Positions 1 to 6,273 of a DNA stretch of 8,681 nt are shown here, in pieces (position 1 is the first letter of the stretch; every line of letters starts with the position of its first letter). The notes below the pieces were generated by a model, which saw only the letters and a list, made by a program, of their open reading frames with translations, did no database searches and was not told where the DNA came from. Origin of the DNA: Burkholderiales bacterium (lineage in GTDB: Bacteria; Pseudomonadota; Gammaproteobacteria; Burkholderiales; Burkholderiaceae_E). The DNA lies in NCBI GenBank assembly GCA_020348765.1, contig CP070753.1:2132964-2141644 (forward strand), in the 5' to 3' direction. The position numbers and the translations under genes were made by a program.

Positions 1-210
1 CACCGTGCCCACGCCATCGGACAGCGGTATCAGTGGCAGCTCACCGGTGTAGCTGCCGTAGCCGCGCTCCGGGACCACGAGATCCCGGAAATTCAGCGAC
101 GAGGCACTCATCTTCAACAGCACCTGACCGGGCCCCGGCTTGGGGTCGGCGCGGGTGCCGAGCTGCAGGTTGTCGAACCCCCAGTCGCCCTCGATCTGGA
201 ATACGCGCAT
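1..210 (-). CDS. MDR-family NAD(P)-dependent alcohol dehydrogenase / quinone oxidoreductase-like protein, N-terminal part
   Basis: Only the first 70 codons are in the window; the gene continues past base 1. The visible part is the GroES-like N-terminal fold of medium-chain dehydrogenases/reductases: a short first strand (MRVFQIEG), the turn PKPGPGQVLLK at residues 23-33, SLNFRDL at 38-44, and PLSDGVGTV at 62-70. SLNFRDL stands where zinc alcohol dehydrogenases carry a catalytic Cys (as in CGTD), so the zinc ligand is absent, and a zinc-independent quinone-oxidoreductase-like or acryloyl-CoA-reductase-like member is more likely. The family transfers hydride from NAD(P)H to small carbonyl or enone substrates in the cytosol. 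The ATG at 208-210 is supported by an AGGAGG-type ribosome site at 221-226, 10 nt upstream. It lies 34 nt after the MmgE/PrpD gene on the same strand, so it is probably the last visible gene of that operon. The Rossmann domain is outside the window, so cofactor and substrate are unknown. Confidence 0.85.
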   Translation of the reverse strand, partial: MRVFQIEGDWGFDNLQLGTRADPKPGPGQVLLKMSASSLNFRDLVVPERGYGSYTGELPLIPLSDGVGTV

Positions 211-244
211 CTTGCAGTTCCCTCCTCGTTGCCGGCGCGCCGCT

Positions 245-1639
245 TCAGGCCGCGCGTACAGCCTCGCGCTGCCCGGCCGCGCTGACCAGAAGCGGCAGCA
301 GCCGCGTGACGTCCGCCTGTGCCTCGATCGCCGCCAACGCCTGCAGCCAGCCGCTGCGCTGCTCAGGCGCCAGCGGCCAGGCCGCATAGGACATGCAGTC
401 GTCGAATCGCCCCTGCAGCTCGGCGTCGATGAGCGGGTTGTCCGGATAGCCCGGCGACACGTCGTAGCGGCGCGTGTGCCGCACGCCGTCGGTCGTCACC
501 ACCTCCAGATCGACCGACGAGTGCCCGCGCGCGTCCATGCCGGCGTCGGCGAGCACCGCGATGCGCGGGATCAGTGCCGCGATCGCCGGATCGCGGATCT
601 CGGCCTCGCGGAAGTGCTCCAGGCGCGAGGCGCCGCGCAGTACCGCGTTGGCCACACAGTACTGGGCACTGAACTGCGCGTTCACGCGCGGGTTGGCGCC
701 GATCTCGAACGGCGTCCCGACCAGACGGTGGCAGTACGGCGGCAGGCGAACCTCGGCACTCGCCAGTGTCGCCGGCGACAGCCCGATCTCGCGCACGAGC
801 TCCAGGGCCAGGTCGGTGGCCCCCTGGGTCACGCCGCAGCTCGGGTACTTCTTGAACATCATCCGTTCCAGGCGCCAGGCGCTGCCCAGTCCGGCAACCA
901 GCGCCTGCACGTCGAGCCGGTCGCGCCCGTACAGGTGTCGATAGCCGTAGATGCCCTCGACGAAAGTGCCTGGGCCGGTCATTCCGCGCGCGGCCATCTG
1001 CGCGCAGGACACGCCGCCCTCGGCCACCCAGCCCTGGATCAGGCGTACCGCGAGCGAGCCGTCGACGTTGCTCTGGAAGCTACCCCCGCAGCGGTTGAAC
1101 GCGAGCGCGAGCGCATGGCGGATGCCCTCGGCATCGAGCCCCAGGATGCGCGCCGCCGCCGCGGCCGCGCCGAACACCGCGGCGATCCCGGTCGGGTCGA
1201 AGCCGTCGTACATCGACTCGGTCAGGTTCAGGCGCGAACTCAGCTCGGCGCCTGCGGCCAGCGCGGTCACGAATTCGCGCCCGTCGCAGCCGCCGCGCAG
1301 TTCGGCGGCCGCGAACGCCGCCGGCACCAGCGACGAGCCGATGTGCACACCCGGGGCCATCGCGTCGCAGAAGTCCAGCGCCCGGCACATGGTGCCGTTG
1401 AGTTGCGCAGCGCTGGCCGCCGGCAGCCGCGTGCCGAACACGAGTGTAGTCGCCTGCGGGCTGCCGCCGCGCTCGTCGAGCATCGCGTGCAGCTCGGCGA
1501 CGCCCTCCTCGCCGGCACCGGCGACCCCGGTGCCCGAGGTCGCCAGCAGCAGCTTGCGCACCATGCCCCGCGCAGCCGGCGTCAGGTCCTCGAAACGCAG
1601 CCCGTGCACGAACCCGGCCAGCGTGGTTTCCGTTTGCAT
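245..1639 (-). CDS. MmgE/PrpD family protein (2-methylcitrate dehydratase-like fold)
   Basis: This 464-residue protein has the usual MmgE/PrpD length (about 440-480). The family includes 2-methylcitrate dehydratase, cis-aconitate decarboxylase and iminodisuccinate epimerase. Visible family marks: N-terminal helical stretch (TLAGFVHGLRFEDL), LDFCD at 88-92, VHIGSS at 98-103, FDPTG at 147-151, the helix FGAAAAAARILGLDAE at 156-171, GPGTFVEG at 222-229, KKYPSCG at 263-269, and NAQFSAQYCVANAV at 320-333. Several positions that are basic or His in characterised members look different here: FHPTG reads FDPTG, the Lys of GSMTK reads Val198, and the His after YPSC reads Gln272. It is therefore probably not a true PrpD, and the substrate is unknown. 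The start is supported by GGGGAGG at 1646-1652, 6 nt before the ATG, and by a typical family N-terminus. It follows pncB after a 145-nt gap and precedes a dehydrogenase by 34 nt. The family call is firm; no reaction is assigned. Confidence 0.93.
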   Translation of the reverse strand: MQTETTLAGFVHGLRFEDLTPAARGMVRKLLLATSGTGVAGAGEEGVAELHAMLDERGGSPQATTLVFGTRLPAASAAQLNGTMCRALDFCDAMAPGVHIGSSLVPAAFAAAELRGGCDGREFVTALAAGAELSSRLNLTESMYDGFDPTGIAAVFGAAAAAARILGLDAEGIRHALALAFNRCGGSFQSNVDGSLAVRLIQGWVAEGGVSCAQMAARGMTGPGTFVEGIYGYRHLYGRDRLDVQALVAGLGSAWRLERMMFKKYPSCGVTQGATDLALELVREIGLSPATLASAEVRLPPYCHRLVGTPFEIGANPRVNAQFSAQYCVANAVLRGASRLEHFREAEIRDPAIAALIPRIAVLADAGMDARGHSSVDLEVVTTDGVRHTRRYDVSPGYPDNPLIDAELQGRFDDCMSYAAWPLAPEQRSGWLQALAAIEAQADVTRLLPLLVSAAGQREAVRAA

Positions 1640-1784
1640 GCCTCGCCTCCCCGATGCGCACGGTCGGCACCGACCCGGTCGCCAGCCGCGCGGCCATCGC
1701 CAGCGCGGACGACACCTGCGCGTCCGCTACCGGCGCGCGCCGTCCGACCGCCGCCCGCAGCATCGCACGAACGGCGGCCCCGGG
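1640..1784 (-). other. 145-nt gap between pncB and the MmgE/PrpD gene, with a coding-like frame
   Basis: No recognised gene, terminator or promoter is seen. Read on the minus strand in the same frame as pncB, the sequence after the TGA at 1785-1787 stays open through the gap, and nearly every third position is G or C. From an internal ATG at 1763 it reads MLRAAVGRR, then VSSALAMAARLATGSVPTVR. No ribosome site precedes that ATG, and the frame then runs into the MmgE/PrpD gene in a different frame. A second ORF begins at 1788 with an ATGA overlap on the pncB stop, but its product is Arg/Gly-rich and looks like a shadow. The stretch could be a remnant of a lost gene, a longer pncB tail cut by a stop, or chance in GC-rich DNA. 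Confidence 0.35.
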
Positions 1785-3134
1785 TCATCCGCGGCCTGCC
1801 GCGTCGATCCTGCGGTCGACCGCCTCGGCCAGCGCGTGCAGCGCAGGCGCCACGTCCACCGGATACGGTGCCGCAGCGTCGAGGCCTCTGATCGCGGCCG
1901 GAAGCCGCTCGAGCTGTGCGGCCGTGTGTGCCCGGACCTGATCGAGCGTCGGCGCCGGCGCGAGCCGCCGCCCGCCGCGCATCACCGGTTGCAGCAGCGG
2001 CTCGCCCGGCTGCACGTCGTCCACCAGCGTCAGCGTGTCACCGGCCGGCCGACCTTGCGCGTCGAGGCGGCGGTACACCTGCTTGCGTCCCGGCCAGGTG
2101 GCCTTGCCCTCCGAACGCTTGCGCCTCGGCACACCGGCGTACTCCTGGAGCTTGTAGGCACAGTCCAGGTACGGCATGTCGGCCGACGTATTGACCCGGG
2201 TGCCGACCCCGAACCCGTCGATCGGGGCACGCGCCGCCGTCAGGTCGCGCAACTTCCACTCGTCGAGATTGCCGGAAGCGAAGATCAGCACCTGGTTCAG
2301 CCCGCCTTCGTCCAGGATGCGGCGCACCTTGAACGCGTGTTCTCCGAGGTCTCCGGAATCGAGGCGCACGGCGCGCACCCGCACGCCGTCGCGCGCCAGC
2401 CGGTGTGCCAGCGGCACCAGCGCGGTCGCCGCAGCCTCGGTGTCATAGGTGTCGATCAGCAGCGTGCTGCCCTGCGGAAACGCGCGTGCGAAATGCTCGA
2501 AGGCCTCGAGCTCGCTGTCGTGTGCCTGCACGAACGAGTGCGCCATCGTGCCGTAGGTCGGAATGCCCCAGCGCATGCCGGCTTCGACGGCGGATGTGCC
2601 CGCGAAGCCCGCGATGAATGCCGCGCGCGCCGACAGCATCCCCGCCTCGGCGCCGTGCGCGCGTCTGAGGCCGAAGTCGACCAGCAAGCGCCCGGGCGCG
2701 GCCAGCACGCAGCGGGCCGCCTTGGACGCGACCACGCTCTGGAACTGCAGCAGATTCATCAGCCGGGTCTCGACCAGCTGTGCCTCGGGCAGCGGTGCCA
2801 CGACCCGCAGCACCGGCTCGTCCGGGAAGAAGGGCGTTCCCTCCGCGATCGCATCGACGTCGCCGGTGAATCGGAAGTCGGCCAGCGAGTCGACGAACTC
2901 GGGACGCAGCTGCCCGCTGCCACGCAGCCAGTTCAGTTCCGCGTCGGCGAACCGCAGCCCCTCGAGGAAGTCGAGCGCCTGCTCGAGCCCGGCAAAGATC
3001 AGGAAGTTGCGCTGCGGCAGCAGCTGGCGCACGAACAGCTCGAACACCGCGGTCCGGTCCATGCCGCGGTCCCGATAGGCCTGCATCATCGTCAGCTGGT
3101 ACAGGTCGGTCAGCAGTGCCTGGCCAGTGTTCAT
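1785..3134 (-). CDS. pncB: Nicotinate phosphoribosyltransferase
   Basis: This 449-residue enzyme makes nicotinate mononucleotide from nicotinate and PRPP with ATP, the Preiss-Handler entry into NAD synthesis, in the cytosol. The N-terminus DLYQLTMMQAYRDRG (10-24) is diagnostic. Other family marks are NFLIFAGLEQAL (43-54), DFGLRRAHG (153-161), YGTMAHSFVQAH (194-205) with His199 at the position of the phosphorylated histidine, VRLDSGDL (256-263) in the phosphate/PRPP site, ASGNLDE (286-292) and FGVGTRVNTS (308-317). All look intact and the length is normal. The open frame extends upstream to 3956, but that part is antisense-type shadow over the monooxygenase. The ATG at 3132-3134 shares ATGA with the stop of the preceding monooxygenase, so translational coupling is likely, and only a weak GCAGG lies 11 nt upstream. 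Its place beside ribA means that flavin and NAD precursor enzymes share one transcription unit. Confidence 0.96.
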   Translation of the reverse strand: MNTGQALLTDLYQLTMMQAYRDRGMDRTAVFELFVRQLLPQRNFLIFAGLEQALDFLEGLRFADAELNWLRGSGQLRPEFVDSLADFRFTGDVDAIAEGTPFFPDEPVLRVVAPLPEAQLVETRLMNLLQFQSVVASKAARCVLAAPGRLLVDFGLRRAHGAEAGMLSARAAFIAGFAGTSAVEAGMRWGIPTYGTMAHSFVQAHDSELEAFEHFARAFPQGSTLLIDTYDTEAAATALVPLAHRLARDGVRVRAVRLDSGDLGEHAFKVRRILDEGGLNQVLIFASGNLDEWKLRDLTAARAPIDGFGVGTRVNTSADMPYLDCAYKLQEYAGVPRRKRSEGKATWPGRKQVYRRLDAQGRPAGDTLTLVDDVQPGEPLLQPVMRGGRRLAPAPTLDQVRAHTAAQLERLPAAIRGLDAAAPYPVDVAPALHALAEAVDRRIDAAGRG

Positions 3135-4834
3135 GTCGGTTGAGCCTGCAGGAACATCGCGCGCGCGAGCAGCGCGCGGGGGTCTCCGATGCGCTCGCCA
3201 CGCCACGCAACCGTCTGGTCCGGGCGAATCAGCGTGAAGCGATACCGGTACTGCTCGCGCACGGCCGCATCGTCGACCCGGCACAGCGTGATCGGCAGGG
3301 CGGTGCGCTCCAGGGCCGCGGACAGCTCGGCGCCCGATCGCTCGTCGCCGGCGCCCGCGTCCAGCAGCGTGAACTCCGGGCCGAACCGATCGTACAGCGA
3401 CGCGCCGTCGCGCAACCAGGCATGCGGCGGCCGGCCGCCCGGAATCGAGGTCGGGTGGTAGGCATCGGCACGATCGGGCGGCGGCGCCTCGCCGGCATCG
3501 GCGATCAGCGGCGAGCCGTCGTAGCGGGCGCCGAAGGTGATCCCGGGAATGTCGAATTCGGCCCGCGCATGCCGCCCCAGGTACGCACCGGCCGCCGCGC
3601 GTGCCTGTGCGCCGCGGTCCGAATCCTCTTCCAGGTGCTCGTGCGGCAGGTACAGGCCGACCGAGTCGGCGAACCGACGCGCGAACGCGGTGTTGCGCAG
3701 CGCCACCGGCCGGCGCTCGAGCGCATAGGTTTCGAGCAGGCGGGGCGCGGCCAGGCCGCGCGCCACCATCGCCAGCTTCCAGCCGAGATTGAACGCGTCC
3801 TCGACGCCGGTGTTGTAGCCCAGGCCCCCGGTCGGAGTGAACAGGTGCGCCGCGTCTCCGGCGAGGAAGAAACGGCCTGCCGCCAGCTCGCCGGCCACCA
3901 GCGCGTGGCCGGCGGTCCAGGCCGAGTGCGACATCGGCTCGGCCATGCATTCGCACCCCAGCGCCTGGAACAGCATCGCGCGCACCCCACGCGCGTCGAT
4001 CCGATCCGCGTCTTCGCCGGCGCGTAGCTGGGCATGGAATACGAACTCGCCGCGACCGTCGATCGCGGCCATGAACGCGCGCCGCTCGCGGTTGAACGCC
4101 CAGTACATCCAGGCCGGCGCGCGGCCGATCAGGCGGTACAGGTCGGGCGAGCGGAAGTAGAGCATGGCCATGCGCCCGCCCATGAAGTCACGGACCACAC
4201 CGGTCTCGCCCTCGGAGTCGATGCCCAGGTGCCGGCGCACGACACTGCGCGGGCCGTCGCAGCCGACGACCCACTGCGCATTCAGGGCCAGGGCGTCGGC
4301 CCGTGGTTCGGTCGCCGGCGTACGGGCGTCCGAGGCGGCATGCGCATGCACGGTCACGGAATCCGAATGCGCCTCGAAGCGCTCGGCACGCCATCCCTGC
4401 AGCAGCCGCACCGACGGCAGGCACCGCACCTGCTCGAGCAGCACCCGCTCGATGTACATCTGCGAGCACCGGTGCGGCAGTTCGGCCGCGCTCCACGAGC
4501 CGCCCAGGGTGCGGATCAGGCTGCGCGCATCGCGTGCCGACGGCAGCGAAAAGCGCGCCAGCTCCCAGGCGCCGTAGCGCGTGAAATAGGTGATGTCGGT
4601 CGGATACTCGGGTGGAAGGCCCAGCGCTCGAATGGTCTCGGCGAAGCCAAGTCGCCGATAGTGCTCCATGGTGCGCGCCTGGGTCGCGTTCGCCTGCGGG
4701 TGGGGCGAGGTGCCGACCCGGTCACTGACGACGACCGTGTCGATGCCGCGCCGGCCGAGTTCGATCGCCAGGCACAGCCCGACCGGCCCGGAGCCGACGA
4801 TGGCCACCCGACAGCGCATCCCGGCTGCGACCAC
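3131..4834 (-). CDS. FAD-dependent class A aromatic-type monooxygenase (PheA/TfdB-like)
   Basis: This 567-residue flavoprotein has all three class A hydroxylase signatures: the Rossmann motif VGSGPVGL (13-20), the DG motif GCDGPRS (191-197), and the FAD ribityl motif GDAAHLFTPTGG (326-337). The C-terminal region from about 455, including IPGGRPPHAWL (464-474) and FTLIRPDQTVAWRG (533-546), matches the thioredoxin-like third domain of phenol-hydroxylase/TfdB types, so the full-length architecture is present. Such enzymes use NAD(P)H and O2 to hydroxylate an aromatic or heterocyclic ring, or sometimes to epoxidise or oxidise polyketide-like rings; the substrate cannot be read here. The start taken is GTG at 4832-4834, with AGGCGG at 4843-4848, 8 nt upstream. 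An ATG five codons in (4817-4819) is the alternative but lacks a ribosome site. It follows ribA by 24 nt in the same frame, and its TGA overlaps the pncB ATG. A flavoprotein beside ribA suggests FAD supply is matched to it. Confidence 0.92.
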   Translation of the reverse strand: MVAAGMRCRVAIVGSGPVGLCLAIELGRRGIDTVVVSDRVGTSPHPQANATQARTMEHYRRLGFAETIRALGLPPEYPTDITYFTRYGAWELARFSLPSARDARSLIRTLGGSWSAAELPHRCSQMYIERVLLEQVRCLPSVRLLQGWRAERFEAHSDSVTVHAHAASDARTPATEPRADALALNAQWVVGCDGPRSVVRRHLGIDSEGETGVVRDFMGGRMAMLYFRSPDLYRLIGRAPAWMYWAFNRERRAFMAAIDGRGEFVFHAQLRAGEDADRIDARGVRAMLFQALGCECMAEPMSHSAWTAGHALVAGELAAGRFFLAGDAAHLFTPTGGLGYNTGVEDAFNLGWKLAMVARGLAAPRLLETYALERRPVALRNTAFARRFADSVGLYLPHEHLEEDSDRGAQARAAAGAYLGRHARAEFDIPGITFGARYDGSPLIADAGEAPPPDRADAYHPTSIPGGRPPHAWLRDGASLYDRFGPEFTLLDAGAGDERSGAELSAALERTALPITLCRVDDAAVREQYRYRFTLIRPDQTVAWRGERIGDPRALLARAMFLQAQPT

Positions 4835-4858
4835 GGGATCGACCGCCTGCAGGCCGCG

Positions 4859-6073
4859 CTAGGCGCTGGCCGCGCGCTGCGGCGACGGCGCCGGCTCGTC
4901 CAGCTTCTCTTCTTCGACCAGGTCCGCCTGCTCGTCGATCATGTGCCCGGCCCGCTCGCGCTTGGTGCGCAGATAGCGCTCGTTGTGCGGATTGACCGTG
5001 CCGAGCAGCGGCAGCCGCTCGACGACGTCGATGCCTTCGTCGCGCAGCGCCGCCAGTTTGTGCGGGCTGTTGGTCAGCAGACGGATGTGCGTCAGGCCCA
5101 ATGCCTTCAGGATCGCCGCTGCCGCCTGGTAGCGACGCTCGTCGGCCCTGAACCCGAGGTAGCGGTCGGCATCGAGCGTGTCCAGCCCGGTGTCCTGTAA
5201 CGCATAGGCGCGCAGCTTGTTCGCCAGGCCGATGCCCCGGCCCTCCTGCGACAGATAGAGCAGCACGCCGCCCCCGAGCCCGGCGATGCGCTCGACGGCC
5301 GTGCGCAGCTGCTCGCCGCAATCGCAGCGCAGACTGCCGAGCAGGTCGCCGGTCAGACACGCGGAGTGCAGGCGCACCGGCACCGGCGCGCCGGCCTCGG
5401 GCGTTCCGACCAGCACCGCCACGTGCTCCTCGTCGCCGTGCGCCGCGCGGAACAGCACCAGCCGACAGTCGTCTTCCGACTCCAGCGGCACGCGCGCCTC
5501 GCTGACGCGCTCGATCTCGCGACCGACCGCATCGGCATAGCCGAGCGCGTGTGTCGCGTCGACGACGAGCACGCTGGGGTCGGCAGCGAACGGATCTTCT
5601 CGGACCGAGCGCTCGCACCCGATCAGCGCCGGCAGCAGCCGCCCGGCCTTGGCGATGGCCACCGCCGCGGCCGCTGCGCGCGGGCAGTTCACCGGCACGA
5701 ACCGCGCCCGGGGGTGGCCGGAAGCGGCCGCGGCTGCGGCTGCAGTCATGGCCCGCAACGGCTCGGTCGCAGCAATGTCCTGCAACTGCTCGAGCGACAG
5801 GTCCGGAGGCAACTCGAAAGCGAGCGGCCCGGCGCTGCCTTCGGCCAGGCCCAGCGCACGTGCCCGCTGGTGCGTGATCACCAGCAGCAGGCGGCGCCCG
5901 CGCCCGAGCGCGGCGAACAGACCGGGTCGCAGCGTGTCGATGTCCGCGCACACGAAGCCGGAATCCGGCGCATCGCGCACGCAGATCGCGTGGCCGTGAC
6001 GCAATTCGGCGATCGCCCGCTGTACCGACAGCAGGGCCATGTCTCCGTTCAGCGCCGTGGCCTGCTTGTGCAT
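4859..6073 (-). CDS. ribA: GTP cyclohydrolase II with a degenerate N-terminal RibB-like domain
   Basis: The 404-residue protein has a complete C-terminal GTP cyclohydrolase II domain from about residue 205 to 380. This enzyme opens GTP to 2,5-diamino-6-ribosylaminopyrimidinone 5'-phosphate, the first step of riboflavin synthesis. Zinc ligands Cys239, Cys250 and Cys252 lie in HSACLTGD...LRCDCG. EGRGIGL (277-283), NKLRAYALQDTG (285-296) with Tyr290, LGFRADER (306-313) with Asp311 and Arg313, and RLLTNSPHK (331-339) match the known active site. Residues about 12-205 align only loosely with DHBP synthase: AIAELRHGHAICV resembles its start, but the acidic Asp-Arg-Glu-Asn-Glu-Gly motif is absent, so RibB activity is unlikely. 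The Glu/Lys/Ala-rich tail (385-404) is probably disordered. The ATG at 6071-6073 is chosen because the open frame further up (to 6289) is Arg/Gly/Ala/Pro-rich; the ribosome site (ACGGAA) is weak. An ATG at residue 12 is an alternative. It is the first gene of the minus-strand operon. Confidence 0.93.
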   Translation of the reverse strand: MHKQATALNGDMALLSVQRAIAELRHGHAICVRDAPDSGFVCADIDTLRPGLFAALGRGRRLLLVITHQRARALGLAEGSAGPLAFELPPDLSLEQLQDIAATEPLRAMTAAAAAAASGHPRARFVPVNCPRAAAAAVAIAKAGRLLPALIGCERSVREDPFAADPSVLVVDATHALGYADAVGREIERVSEARVPLESEDDCRLVLFRAAHGDEEHVAVLVGTPEAGAPVPVRLHSACLTGDLLGSLRCDCGEQLRTAVERIAGLGGGVLLYLSQEGRGIGLANKLRAYALQDTGLDTLDADRYLGFRADERRYQAAAAILKALGLTHIRLLTNSPHKLAALRDEGIDVVERLPLLGTVNPHNERYLRTKRERAGHMIDEQADLVEEEKLDEPAPSPQRAASA

Positions 6074-6092
6074 GGTGAAGAATTCCGTTCGG

Positions 6093-6106
6093 ATCCTCGC
6101 TAGGAT
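6093..6106. repeat. Short inverted repeat overlapping the putative ribA -10
   Basis: ATCCT (6093-6097) and AGGAT (6102-6106) are perfect inverted arms around CGCT. The right arm overlaps the putative ribA -10 hexamer. It could be an operator half-site pair or a small hairpin in the leader. At five base pairs it could also be chance. Confidence 0.3.
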
Positions 6107-6147
6107 ACCTCTTATGCCGCCCGGCGCAGCCGCCATGACCCTGCGAG

Positions 6148-6203
6148 CGGTCGCCACCGGGTGCGCCGGCGGCGCGCCACCGGCCCGAGCGGCCCGGCGA
6201 CCG
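6148..6203. repeat. 8-bp inverted repeat with 40-nt spacer
   Basis: CGGTCGCC at 6148-6155 and GGCGACCG at 6196-6203 are perfect reverse complements. The spacer is itself very GC-rich and holds the palindrome GGCGCGCC. It lies between the two divergent genes, so a structural or regulatory role is possible. In DNA this rich in G and C an 8-bp match is not rare. Confidence 0.3.
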
Positions 6204-6211
6204 GCGTCGCG

Positions 6212-6217
6212 TATCAT
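6212..6217 (+). promoter_or_regulatory. Candidate -10 box for the MFS gene
   Basis: TATCAT matches five of six positions of the sigma-70 -10 consensus and lies on the plus strand about 57 nt before the chosen start codon. No convincing -35 is seen 16-18 nt upstream, where the DNA is almost all G and C. A similar hexamer, TACCAT, sits at a similar distance before the downstream SDR gene. Confidence 0.35.
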
Positions 6218-6273
6218 CGCCGGCTCGCGTCCGGGCCCTCGGCCGGGCATGCGACCATCCCCGGGTGCCAGGC

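Larger units (their letters stand above)
6074..6273. promoter_or_regulatory. Divergent intergenic control region between ribA and the MFS gene
   Basis: About 200 nt separate the ribA start from the transporter start, and both genes point outward, so promoters for both should lie here. The ribA-proximal part (about 6079-6115) is clearly richer in A/T than its surroundings. On the minus strand it carries TATCCT at 6102-6107, a four-of-six match to a sigma-70 -10 box, which would give a leader of about 20 nt; no good -35 is visible. The rest is very GC-rich with several short inverted repeats. I looked for an FMN riboswitch, expected as a long conserved leader upstream of rib genes, and saw none of its conserved segments; the leader is also too short if TATCCT is used. 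Confidence 0.5.

Noticed and set aside
1582..1788. 68-codon ORF with an ATGA overlap on the pncB stop
   Set aside because: Poor third-position bias, Arg/Gly-rich product, and it overlaps the start of the MmgE/PrpD gene by 58 nt.
140..3143. Long plus-strand open frames (583 and 730 codons) opposite the minus-strand operon
   Set aside because: They are antisense to well-recognised enzymes, rich in Arg/Ala/Pro/His, without domains or ribosome sites; such shadows are expected in GC-rich coding DNA.
3135..3956. 274-codon N-terminal extension of pncB
   Set aside because: It lies entirely within the monooxygenase gene in another frame and is Arg-rich; the family N-terminus begins at the ATG at 3134.
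3131..4834. Nicotinate-degrading 6-hydroxynicotinate monooxygenase, suggested by the pncB neighbour
   Set aside because: The C-terminal thioredoxin-like domain and length fit PheA/TfdB types better, and no other nicotinate catabolism gene is present.
6074..6264. FMN riboswitch upstream of ribA
   Set aside because: None of the conserved FMN-element segments is seen, and the likely leader is too short.
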